The translations under genes and the position numbers were made by a program. Positions 22,546 to 33,618 of a stretch of DNA of 64,000 nucleotides are shown in pieces (the stretch's first letter is position 1; each line of letters opens with the position of its first letter). The notes under the pieces were generated by a model, which saw nothing but the letters and a program-made list of their open reading frames with translations, searched no databases and was not told the origin of the DNA. The stretch comes from Beverwykella pulmonaria (lineage: Eukaryota; Ascomycota; Dothideomycetes; Pleosporales; Melanommataceae). Location: contig BCHH01000014.1 in assembly GCA_001599595.1 (NCBI GenBank), positions 770,355 to 834,354 of the forward strand. The letters run 5' to 3'.

Positions 22546-24745
22546 TGATCTTATGCGTCCCCATTTTTCAGCACCTCCGGTCCATCTTCTGCAGCGCTAG
22601 TGAAGTGGCGCCCAGGAAGCCAACAGGCTAGCCTGTGATGGTTTTGTTGGGGTGGTAAGTGAAGCGAAGGAGGTGTGGGCAGTACTTGGCGAAGATGGTG
22701 ATGGAACTGGCTTCGAGTTCGAGGGTTAGAAGGAAGGGTCAGTAGCAAGAGTCGGTGTGGGAGTGGGTGATAGATGTCAGATATCCGAGAGTGGGTAAGA
22801 GGATGCAAGGGGGATGGTACACAATTCTACAATATCATGATTAACGTAAAGAAGTATGAGTGACTGGCTGTATGAGGAGGTGTACTTACTCATCTGGTAT
22901 GTACGATCCAAGGCAGTTAGCCAGCTCTGGCACGGGATGGTTAAACGTCACATCATTTTCACCTAACAGCGTTCAGAAGCCCATTGCGGATGAACTTGTT
23001 CACACTGAGGAGCCCCACATAAATCTCCGTCTTCTTGAATGTCTACGCACGCTAATTAGCAGCTCCCCTAAATATCCAACTCATGTACCTGAATTAATCA
23101 CCTCGCCTTCCTCAAGTCTAACCTCTAAATTCACAAATGGCACATCCTCCGCCCTCACCCTATTCTCGAACACGCCCCTGAAAGTGTGTACACACATTGG
23201 CCAAATAGCTTCTTAATGAAATACGCGATAGGACACGAATTTTCAGTCGTTGCTTGAGGCAGTCTTCGCACGGGTAGCGGCCAACGGGGTAGCTGAGGAA
23301 TGGAGGGTGAGGAGGCGAGAGAGGTGGGTAAAATACTGGGCCATTGCGCAGGGTTATTGTGGAGGGAAGGAGTTGGTTGGGCGGGAGGGCATTGTTGAGG
23401 GAGAAAGTGGAGTTGAGGGGAAGTGGTTGAAAAGGTATGATATATGAGCAGGAGTTGAGAGCAGGAGTTGAGGTGGTGGTATGCTCTTGTAGAGTCGGAA
23501 GCGGAGTGAGTAGATCGTGAAATAAAGTGTTGTTGACCTCCGGAGTTGTGCATAAGTGAACTTTTTGTGGCTGAGATTTAGCAGAGAGAGAGCATTTGGT
23601 GGGTCTGCTTGTATATTTTGTAGGTTTGTTTACGAGCTTGCACTAAACGCAATCAGTAAAATTCGAGAAAAACATTAGGTCAAGGTTAATTTATCTTTAA
23701 GCAAACCGCATTTACGAGACGAGCAACCGTCAAGGTATTCACTTCGAAGAAAGCGAGGTTCAGATGGAACGTGTATTGAAATGCGAGCCGGTGAGTTCAG
23801 TAAGATAAGTTGAGATGACAATAGCTCGCTTGTTTCTGTCGCTAGGAGACTAGACACACTTTATATACGGCTATACACCTGCGAGATCGCACATATTGAT
23901 AACCAACTCGAGAGTCTTCCAGATACCTTCATATTATCTAGTGTTCTGAAACTGACAATGTTGAAATTCCACAATCCTCACGGCGATGGACCAAAAAATC
24001 GCCTATATTTTATCTCGTTATCCGTCTTGTAACCGTGTTCGCCACTCTTCAACACGAGGTCCTCGATCATGCCTACTAGATGCTGTGGGACATGATGGCC
24101 ATAGATATTCTAGCGTATCTCAAACGTAAGACTCTCAAAACGCGGAGGACCATCGTATTTGGCGGTAGGTTGAGCGAACATGGGAACCTGGCGGCCCGCA
24201 GGGCTGCCATTAAGAGCTCGATGTCATGGGTAGTAGGTTGCGTTGCTCCATCGGAAGTAGAGAACTCAGCACCTTGCCAGGCGTGCATCGAGAGCCCAGT
24301 GCCAAAAGGTGCGATTTTTGTCTTGGTGACGACGAAGGACTCTGCTGAATCGTTTTTCGTCGTTATAAGCGTAAGGAGATTGTGTGGAAGAAATTTGGAG
24401 GAAGAGAGGTGTTGAGGAAGAAGAATAGTGGTAGGATTTGTGTCGGGAAATGGGGGAGTGGAAATTGAGAGAAGAGATCAATGCAGTTCTGCTTTTATAA
24501 TAGCTGGCATTTTCATTGCACCAGTGGCATGAGGTAAAAACATGGCTGGAGATAGATGTGTGTCCAAGTAACAGCTTCTGGTTGATCAAGTTGTCTAGGC
24601 GTTCACTTCGCAAAAAGCAAAAGGTGATTACAGTTCATGTGATCTCGCCGTAAGAGGAGAATAGAGGGCGGCCAACAACAGGATCTGTGACGTGTAGAAT
24701 GTCAGCAGATAGATCCAACACGAAGAAATTTTGACAAATTTTAAC
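22546..24745. other. Gene-poor region with possible coding remnant near 23050-23250
   Basis: On the minus strand a short segment around 23090-23190 translates to a protein-like run (FENRVRAEDVPFVNLEVRL) but is closed by stops on both sides and cannot be extended by introns. It may be a remnant of a decayed gene. The rest has no supported feature. Confidence 0.35.
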
Positions 24746-25981
24746 TCACCACCAGCGCCCATGCCACTGCCCCGGATTTCCAGCTGGACCCCTCGGACAC
24801 TTAACCAGCAAATCATCCCTCTTTCTAATCTTCAGCAACACCCACTTTGCCCAAACCTCCACCCCCTCCCACTTCCCCTCTTCCAATTCCTCTTTCATCA
24901 ATGTCTCATTGACTCTAATCTCTTTCGAACCCGGACGTGCAACTGCTTCCGAGCACCCGCATCTCCGATAATGCTGAAACGCTTCAATCTCCAGCTTCTC
25001 CATCTCTTTACACTTCTCGGCGACAGATTTGAAGGCATTGGCTACTCGTACTATGGTGTGCTGCTTGCAGATTTCGAGAGCGACAAGGTTGGGTGAGTAC
25101 TTTAGTGTGAGAAGACGTGTGCAGTGATTTGCAAGAAATCGGATTGAATCGCCTTGTCTTCGGAGAACTCGAGCGTAGAAAGCTCGTGTGTGTGATGGTG
25201 TTAGAGTAGTGGTGCGGAAACCAATGTTAGGATCGAGGGAGATGTGAGTCAGGAAAGCCATAGTCAAGTTGCTCATCACCATACGAGCAGCCCCAACACT
25301 GCAACTGTTCTTAGTAGGATTCCGCGAAGGTTAACGAGGATATACCCACCCCGAATGCCGATCACCAGCCCAATACCGCTTCCCTGTAGTATACCACTGA
25401 TCCTCGATGAAATGGACCTTCCTCTCGCTCAACTCAAAGTCAAACTCCACTGTAACCGCACCATACAACATTTCACACAACTCCGCATGAATCCTCCTAT
25501 TCAACCTCATCACACTCGTCTGGAACCGCAACGGTCGCTGACGAGCACAATACTCGCAATTCTTCTTGCACGGACGAACCCTCTCACTTTTTTCCTTGCG
25601 CGTGCGTACGTCTATTCCATAGACGACAACATCTGTGTTTCTTGCAAAGGCACTGAGAAATTTGATTTTAGTAAGCTTTATCATGCCGCTTTGGGGATCA
25701 TTCATGGGGTCTTTGACCGCCCAGGAGAATTGAGCGCAGTTGAAGGGGTCCCAATAGTTGACCCAGGCCATTTGTGCAACGGGATATCCGAGGTATTCGT
25801 AGATGTATTGTCTGACTTCGATGGGGAGGAGTTCGAACTTTGAGGGCTGTGCTTGGATACTTGGTGGGGTGCTTTTCCTCTCATATATCCTGGCTTGAGA
25901 TTCCATAGATTTTATGGAGGCTTTGATTTGAGATGGGGTCCTAACGGGTCCACCATGTTTGGGTCGGTTCTCGAGCTGCAT
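24746..25981 (-). CDS. F-box-like (2EXR-type) fungal protein
   Basis: Two exons, 25981-25350 and 25298-24746, joined over a 51-nt intron with a TACTAAG branch site, encode 394 residues. Near residues 48-66 the sequence FELLPIEVRQYIYEYLGYP matches the short F-box/2EXR signature that begins many orphan fungal proteins (L-P-x-E-[VI]-R-x-x-I). The rest includes a CxxC..CxxC-like cluster (CKKNCEYCARQRP) and ends in charged helices. Such proteins form large expanded families in Pezizomycotina with unknown substrates; a role as an SCF ubiquitin-ligase adaptor is a family-level guess. A GTGAGT donor overlaps the stop codon, but splicing there also gives a stop at once, so the C-terminus is secure. 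Confidence 0.7.
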
Positions 25982-26375
25982 CGTTGAAGTGTGAGGGAGA
26001 GTGATGTGAGAGGAAGGATGTGTCTTCCAAGTTCATGAATTGATCGCTTAGCTAGAAAGGGGAACTAACCTGATATGGATTTGCGAATGACCTTGAATCT
26101 TTTTAGCCAAAGTCTTAGTATTGGGGGGATATTGAAGAGTTGAAGAGTTACTATTAGGACCCTTCAATGATGGTGTTGCATATTCATCTGCATATAATTA
26201 AGTCAACACAAACGCCAAATCGATCCACCAATGCCATTAAGAATCAACTATGCATGCTTATGATCTGATGATGCAAATGAAGCCAGGACTTAAACTTTTC
26301 TAAATTCCATATTGATCCACCAAGCAACTCCCTGATCCAATAAACCCAATGCTCTCCCCTATCGTTAGGATCATC
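25982..26375. other. Spacer between F-box-like and secreted-protein genes
   Basis: About 390 AT-rich bases expected to hold the promoter of the F-box-like gene and the 3' UTR of the secreted-protein gene. Nothing else seen. Confidence 0.5.
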
Positions 26376-26970
26376 TCAGTGCTTCTCAACATGATACACG
26401 GGCAATGGGAACGCCACACCACTCTTTTGAGTGCACGACGAGAACCCCGACGCTGCATGCGTACAATGGAGTATATTCAAATCGACAAGGCCTTTCGCCT
26501 TCCGCGTTGTCGTTTCATAATGTTTTTTGCTACGAAAAGTCAACTACTCGCTCAAACACACCAGGGGATGTTGGATTAGACTTACGTGGTATGCTGAACG
26601 TCAAGTGTAAAGTTATAGAAACTCACATAATCCACAAACTTGAATGTGTATGCAGGATCGATGCAGGGAACCTTTTTTAGAATCAGCATACATATATCCT
26701 CATCTTGATGGATTGACTTGGAAGACTTACATAGTCGTGCGGGTATCCAGTCTTAGCCACGCTGTAGTCCCATTTCGCCTCGCAGCCAGTGGAGCTAGAG
26801 TCGCTGGGATCCGTCACATTGAAGCTAACGTGGTAGATATTCTGCTGGTTCGGGCGGCCAGAAGGTTCGAAGGTGCCGAGATTGGTGACTTGGAATGCTG
26901 GAGAAGGACTAGGGTGGGCGACGGCGAGTTGGGCGACAGTGAGAAGAGCGAGTGTGATGAGAGAAACCAT
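26376..26970 (-). CDS. Small secreted four-cysteine protein, AA1-like (putative effector)
   Basis: Three exons, 26970-26731, 26671-26586 and 26529-26376 (introns 59 and 56 nt), encode 159 residues. A clear signal peptide (MVSLITLALLTVAQLAVA) is followed by a mature chain of about 140 residues with four Cys (TGCEAKW, VPCIDP, LHCTH, SSCTQ), enough for two disulfides, and an N-glycosylation sequon (NVT). Alternating beta-type segments such as FKFVDYVSFYNFTLDVQH resemble AA1-like (Alt a 1-type) beta-sandwich secreted proteins; that family link is by pattern only. The ATG sits in CACCATGG, and a TATA box lies 111 bp upstream. A role as an extracellular or host-interaction protein is inference. Reading through the GTGAGT after VDY is preferred because it keeps the frame open to the next well-formed intron. 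Confidence 0.75.
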
Positions 26971-27080
26971 GGTGATGTTTTGGAGTGTTGTTGGAGCGAG
27001 TGTTTGTTCGATTGATGGTACTTTGAGAGGTTGATGATTGCTGCAAGTGATAAGTTGTTTGGACAGGGTGATGTGCTGTC

Positions 27081-27087
27081 TTTATAG
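27081..27087 (-). promoter_or_regulatory. TATA box of the small secreted protein gene
   Basis: CTATAAA on the minus strand, 111 bp upstream of the ATG at 26970. The interval between is A/C-rich without upstream ATGs, as in highly expressed fungal genes. Confidence 0.55.
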
Positions 27088-28181
27088 TCCCATATACGAA
27101 GAACCCGACTTCTGGAAAATGGAAGTCGTAATTCTATTCTTGTCCTCAGGTACTCATCTTGGCTTGGAATATTTTTCGCTAACAAGCGAGCCTCTGCTTT
27201 TTTGTGGTGCATCTTCGTGTTCGTGTCTTCAGCCGCTTCAGCCCGCCAAGAATTGAAGCATTCGGATGATGCTGCCGAATCTGGGGTAATTGCTTGTTAT
27301 TTGTCTGTTAGATCAAGTTGTCTAAGGCTTTGTGAGTAAAAGATGACAATTTTTTCTCAGACTGCGTAGCAGGTCCACAAAAACTATTCTATCTGCACTT
27401 GAAAAAGAGATTCAGGCTTTGCAATCACCCCACAACCCGAGAATCCATGAGTCAAGCCACGCCTGAGGTGGTCAGTAGGTAGCAATATCGTGCGACCTGC
27501 AGTAGCCTCGGGGCCAAAATAGCCACACGACAACGTTGCTGAAAAAAGTGATGCCACCATGCAAGTTGCAGGCAATACACGCGAAATAAGGAACCATAGC
27601 AATTCCAATATGGGATCTCAGGCCCATGCGGAGGTGAGTGGGCTTAGACAATTCGTTCGGTTCGAGACAGTCTTACGGCCCATGTATTGGATATCCCAGC
27701 TGGGATGTGCCTATTGGCGTTGTCCTCGTATGCGACAATGAAGACCTGAAGCCGGCGAATCGCAGTTGCAGGATGACAAGGAAAATCTTTCGATTGTTGT
27801 TTTATGCCTAGTCAAGGTGCAGAGACAGTCCAAAAATGGTGTGAGGTGCACTGCGCGTTTCCATGTCCGTCGGAATAGCCAGGAACACTGGGCAGTGGTG
27901 GCCTACGAGAGCGTATCAAAAGTAGGAGGAATTATTCTCATCTGCATCAGTCCTCCTGTTACTACTGGCCAGCGTCGTATCACCCGAACAGTGCGTCGTG
28001 TAGGTATTTCTCCTTTGGATGTGGAAACCTGCCGTAACAGACCAGAGCCAATGGTCAATTGAACGACCCAACAACCTGCGCAACACCCAAAAAAACCTGT
28101 ATAAACGTAAGAAGCAAAATCACCGTTCCAAATCTAACATACGTTAGCCCTTCACTGTTCCTTCACAAAACTCATCACTAC
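27088..28181. other. Intergenic region
   Basis: No supported gene in this ~1.1 kb; it must include the 3' UTR of the gene ending at 28182 and the distal promoter of the secreted-protein gene. Confidence 0.45.
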
Positions 28182-29500
28182 TCACAAGAATGTCCAAAAC
28201 TGCACCGAATCCCTCCGATCACGAAAAATAACCCAAAAGCTCCACGGCCTACTCCCCGTCAAATGCGCATCCAGTGCGATAATCCTCGGCCACAAATTCT
28301 CAAATTCTGTCTGATCCCAACGATCGGCCTTTGCCTTCATCAGTCTCGCCAATCCCGGATCGTATCTGGGCCGCGCGGAGTCAGGGATGCCGCGTGCGTG
28401 CGAGAAGGCCTTTAGCTTTCGTAGTTGGCGGTCGCGAAGGCGGAGGGAGGAGCAGTGGAGACACCAGCACCAGAACCTTGCGCCTATCATGCTGCCGAAG
28501 TAACGGTGGAGGAAGAATGTCGATTTGGGGTTGAAGAGGTTGGCGTAGGAGAGTTGGATTTCTTCGATGAGGTCGCCCGAGATGCCTATTTCTCTGAGCG
28601 TCTTGTCTGGTCCTCCTGACAGTGCACTCGGGAGTGCGAAGAGCTCTAGGTAGTGCTTCTTTGCGTGTTTGGAGAGTAACATATGTCTGGACAAGTTGTT
28701 CGTCCAGAGTACCCTGACAGCGCCCAGACTGACAAGCTTAAACGCATTCAACGTCGTCGTAGCGATCTCTAGAGACTCGATGGAGCCTAGCGACGGATGA
28801 AGGGCAAACTGCGAGCTCTGGTATGCATCTTTGTCATCGTCTTTGATGTAGAAAGTTGTTGCGCCTTCCTTTACATATGCGCCCTCATTAGAGCTGGGCA
28901 AGAGTCCGCTTTTCCGAAGTAAATTCGGCAGCGTTTCCCCCAGAGCCAAAGCTTCGGAGAAGTCTCTGCCATGATTCATGCAGTATGCTAACAGTATTCG
29001 TCTCTTCTCGCCGCGCTGGGGAATAAAGTAGCTCTGCATGAGGGTCCATGACCCAAGGATGAGGAGGACAGTGTCTGTGACTGCGATTTCTCGGACGTCA
29101 CTTGAAGGAGGGGTTTCTTGGAAGTATGGCTCGGTTGGGTCGGCTACGAGGGTATCGATATACTTTTTGATGCTTCCGGCATTGGTCTTGGATCGTCGGA
29201 GTGTCACGCCCTTGTCGTTCAGGCTGTTTTCACCTGCGCTTGCAAACGTCTCAGCGGAGGTGTCAAATGAGAACTCGACAACGTACCTGTGAAGTGCTCC
29301 ACGACCTTCACGAACAGACGGACGTAGTCATCTAGAGTTCCCTTCCCTGGATACTGGCTGAGTATGTACTTGATATATGGCGTCTCGTCTCCGCTGTCAC
29401 TATCTGTCCCATATCCTAAAGCGACCATGAGGCTCTGCAGCGCATCTGGAGACAATTGACGATAAGACGATATCGTAGTGGAGGAGCGTTTGGGGGCCAT
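28182..29500 (-). CDS. Conserved-looking fungal hypothetical protein
   Basis: Two exons, 29500-29287 and 29233-28182, with a 53-nt intron, encode 421 residues. There is no signal peptide or clear membrane helix. The protein is alpha-helical in pattern, with a central Trp/Leu-rich part (LGAVRVLWTNNLSRHMLLSK) and a C-terminal block rich in Trp and Arg ending RDRRDSVQFWTFL. The end block looks like the closing motif of an orphan protein group I have seen in filamentous fungi; no function is known to me. The in-frame join (FTG|ENSLNDKG) and even codon use support a real gene. Confidence 0.65.
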
Positions 29501-30179
29501 TGCTGGTGTCGCGTCAGGATACTGCTGCAGGGTAGGACTCTCGCGGAGGCATTCCTGTAGTATGCCTTTGCAAGTTCATAAGCACAAATTGCGTCTCGAT
29601 ATCATTCCATCCCGTCGCATGCTCGATGTTCGAGTTGCGAGGCAGTGCAGGGCTGAGCTGCGGGTTGAAACGGAATAGTCCATGCACTAATTAATCAGCA
29701 CTTCACAACTTCATCTGCCACTACAATTCATAAAGGTATAGGGAGAAGTTCTGAATGCCTTTGACAACCTACCCAGAATTTTACAGCCTCCTTATTACTC
29801 ATTTAAGCCAACATAAAGCCCTGCGCACACAAGCACAACCCCTCACGTCTTCTTCCTATACTTCAATCACAGGTCCAAAGAATCACAGATGTTGCACGTA
29901 TACGCTCTGTATTATATGCTTGCTAGCTATTGACTAGATCCTAGCAGAAATTCCATGTCTTTCCAAAGCAATTTTCCGATCTAGAAGTAAGTGCCAGCTA
30001 AGAGTACAACAGCTAATATTTATTCATTCATTCCCCTCTTCCATCGTCCTCGCTATGCTAACTTAGATCTACTATTTCTTTCGTGCTACCATACCTGTAC
30101 TGTCTAGCCTTTCCTGCTACCTTGTCCGCGAGCTCATAGCTGGGTACCTATATTCCAGTCAATTTCTTTATCCAATTGA

Positions 30180-30759
30180 ACCGGTAAGAGATATGAAGGA
30201 ACGACCCTGCTGTGGCCTGGGGCACCAGTGGAGTGTGATCGTAGATACCAAGCGTCTCAAATTCCATACCCTTTTTGATGGCGCTCTCACACAGAGTATG
30301 ATTGGGAAAGGCCTTGACTTTCTGGAGAACACTGAGGACGTCGGTATAAATTGCGATAGCGTACCAAATATATAGCTTTGCTCATTCCTTTTCGCAAGCC
30401 AATCGACTGTTTGATGACAGTAAAGCCCTCTACATCGGTGTTATGAATATTTTGCCAGAAGCCACATAACCATGCATAGCCCACAAACTCCGGCCAACGC
30501 CGCCTGAAAGAGTGTGTTGGTAGACGATTCCTAATCCGCGCGATCCCGAGCCATCAGTTTGCAAGACCAGGCGGTCTGATTCCTGTTTAGCTAGAGTGTG
30601 CTCTTTGTACGCTCTACGGGCGGCTTTCACCGCTAACGGAGTTTCGATAATACCAGGAATTTTTGAGCGCCGGTGATTTTTCTTTAGCATTGGCCTATAG
30701 TACCAGCCAGGAGCAATCGTTTGGATCGACATATCTTTGAAGCTTAGTACAACTCTCAA
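30180..30759 (-). pseudogene. Frameshifted RNase H-like retroelement remnant
   Basis: Three adjacent minus-strand frames together resemble an RNase H domain: LVLQTDGSGSRGLGIVYQ (first acidic site), then NTDVEGFTVIKQSIGL (Glu site) in a second frame, then AIYTDVLSVLQKVKAFPN (third Asp site) in a third. At least two frameshifts and no intact start make it a remnant. The source is probably a retrotransposon polyprotein. Assignment is by motif order only. Confidence 0.45.
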
Positions 30760-31469
30760 AACCTTCTCGTAATCTCAGCCGATGGCAAGCTCCTTGAAAT
30801 ATTTATTTTTCTAAATGTAAAAAGCAGCTGCATCTGCGGCGCTAGAGATGAAAAGAGGAAGCTGCGTCGACACGTGACCACACCAATGAGTAGTTGCATT
30901 ATAACCATAAGTGACGGCGACAAGCATTGAAGACACTATACTGTTCTGCCATTTTGCGTCAGTACTCATGGAAAATGCTTACTGGAGGTTGCTTGCAAAC
31001 ACCCAGAATGAACCAGGCATTGAAGAACTCGAAGTCACTGGCTGTGTAAATGGTCCCAGGCTCGTTTGCAGTTCTCTCGAGAAAGGACTCTGTTTTGAAG
31101 ACAGTATTGTGCTGTATGTAGTAAACCAGCACCTGCAATGAATTGTTTAGAATGTATTATTCTCACGAAAGTACCATTTCGTCCTGCGGTTCCTTTTCAT
31201 CAAAGGCTTAGAGCTATGTCTTCTTAGATGCATCACCCTTGTCAGCACCATTCCCATCTTCACCAGAATCTTTACAGCACTGTTGCAACGTAGCGATCGG
31301 GATAGTCGGTACGCGAGAAAGATGACAGTGTCCGAATCGCACGGGGCTAAGTAGGAAAGCGATTTTGAATTCGTCTCTCATAATGCATACATAACCAGGA
31401 GCCTCCAGCTCTACTGTCTGAACCTTATCCCAAACTCCATCCCATCTCTACCCCGATCTTCCCACCCCT
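30760..31469. other. Intergenic region
   Basis: No gene supported; expected to include the 3' UTR of the membrane-protein gene ending at 31470. Confidence 0.45.
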
Positions 31470-32514
31470 TCACTTCCTGCCGAACAAATTACTCCGGCTC
31501 GCAAACGGACTCGGCTGAAATCCACCATTCCCCGCCTTCCCCTGCAACAGCATCTCATCATCGCTCCCCGTAAATACCTTATCATCGTCGACCCTACTGG
31601 GTGGCGTCTTAATCTCTCCGCGCATAATCTCAATCGTACTAATAACCGGCAGTACGAGCATCAACAAACTAAGCAACTGACCAAATCCCCAATCCCCCTC
31701 TGAACTCCCTACCAACCTCACACTCTCGGGGGGTGAGCCGAAGGCCTGGCTCACCATGATGACACGTACTGTTGCGCCGATTCCACTTGCGACGAGGAAG
31801 ACCAGTCCCACAACTTGTACCGATTTGATCCACTGCGGGAACTCGCGGTTGTGCAGGTACCACGTTGCGGCGACAAATGTGATTCCGTTACCGACGATGA
31901 CGGCGATGGTGCCGGCGACGGAGATAGCAGCGTTTGAGGATGCGCCCCGCGAGGGCACTTCCCATACACAGCCGATTGGCAACCGCGGCTCCAGGTTCTT
32001 CATGACAGTCTGCAGGATGAAGATTCCCGAGATGACGCCCAGGACCAGGTTGATTAGCATCAGTATCTGTCTAAGCCATCGGAGCACCCAGTCTCTTTTG
32101 AAATCGTTGACGAGCGCAAGTAGAGTAGAAAGATTGGTAGCTGTGGAGAGGAGAGACAAGAGCCAGATGATGAAAAAATGATACGAGACCATTGTTTTCA
32201 TTTTCGCCAGGCCGACGGATTGGATCCCAATCCCCGTGATGATCTGTTGGTCGGAGAAGGAGAGGAGCAGTTTTCGTGCGATGGGGGCGGAGGTTGATTT
32301 TCGCAGGCCTAGGAGGATGATGGTGGCGCTGAGGAAGAGGGATATGCAATTTGTAATTATGAAGGAGAGGAGGACCTAGACAACATTAGTTCATGATTTG
32401 CGATGTAGAAGACGAAGGAGAAGAAAGAAAACTTACACCTGCGCCAGCGACGCCAGCATCTGTAGGCGTCGTGTCTGGAACGACTGAGCAGTTTCCGCCG
32501 TCGAACACCACCAT
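31470..32514 (-). CDS. Six-helix integral membrane protein, fungal hypothetical
   Basis: Exon 1 (32514-32437, 26 codons) and exon 2 (32375-31470) are joined in phase 0 across a 61-nt intron, giving 327 residues. Six hydrophobic helices are visible: VLLSFIITNCISLFLSATII (~27-46), the segment around SYHFFIIWLLSLLSTATNL, LRQILMLINLVLGVISGIFI, AISVAGTIAVIVGNGITFVA, VQVVGLVFLVASGIGATVRV and FGQLLSLLMLVLPVISTIEI. The N-terminus (MVVFDGGNCSVVPDTTPTDA) is short and polar, the C-terminal ~70 residues cytosolic-like and Ser/Asp-rich. No transporter or receptor signature is recognised. Similar orphan membrane proteins with a Cys-containing outer N-terminus are common in Pezizomycotina; function unknown. 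Confidence 0.75.
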
Positions 32515-33618
32515 GATTACGATTTACCCAACTCTTGATCTTCGAAAGCCAGTTTCTGTATTCCTATTCCGCGGTTCGTGTATGCGTACAGAATATCTCT
32601 TGTTTCAGTCTCGATCCCAACCCAAAGAAAATCCTAACTTGTTGTTAAGTCCAGGAAGGTCGTTGTTGTTGCTTCAGTCAAAGACCAAAAAGTTGGCGAA
32701 AGTGAAGATTAAAGCACAGCCTCACCGCTGCAGGCGCACCGCCAGCAGGTGCCCAACTCCTATTGCATCATCAGTCTGACCCAAAAATAAGCAGATTGGC
32801 AAGCACAAACAAGGAGATAAGGGGTCAAAGAGGATCCGCGCTCAAAGGGAAAACCGGTTGGTTGCCAATCGCTGATCTTTGTCGCTTTGCATCAAGGCCG
32901 TTGTGTGGCTGGGCGCTTAATCTGTGACACGGCGAAACGCGTTGCTGGTCCACTTAGACTTTTGAGTACGTGTTGAATGAACAGACAAAGGCTGCGTTTG
33001 TTTTAGTGGGTAGGATAGGCGGCAAGTAGGCGCGTACTTTGTCGTGCAGTATGTCGAAAAAGAAATAGGTAGATGTGGAATGCGGAAAGGTTGAAGACAC
33101 GAAACCTGAGGCACAGCCACAGTGCAAGAGTTTCGCATTGAAAGCGTCACGTGCATTCATCTCAGTGAGCTGGGGATCCAAGCTGTGCTGAAGTGAAAGG
33201 TAACTAGGATAGAACCACTATGCTCCATTAGTATCAACAGTAGCTTACTTCTGTATTTCTAGGAACAAACAGATATCAAGTAGATAAGTTCAAAAGAGGC
33301 GGACTCGAATAGCCCTGCGTATGGGTATACCAAAACCCAAATCGAGAGCACATTTGTCTACGCACCAGCGCTCCAAGCGCTCTCTGCGATGCCTCGTGCT
33401 CAAATGGAAGATAAGTATGTCGCTAATATGTATATCGAACGCCGATTCCGCGTGAGTCTCCAAATCCAAGGAAGAAACGCTGTATTGATGCACCAAACAC
33501 CTGCTTGCCATGCACTTTCCAATGCTCCAAATCACCCACGCTCGCTATGCAGTTCAGACCAACGCACTAACGCCAAGCTTGCGGCGCCCAATTCTCTTGG
33601 AAAATCCAACCCAAGTCA
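32515..33618. other. Intergenic region
   Basis: About 1.1 kb with no supported gene; it includes the promoter of the membrane-protein gene and the 3' UTR of the E2 gene. Confidence 0.45.
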
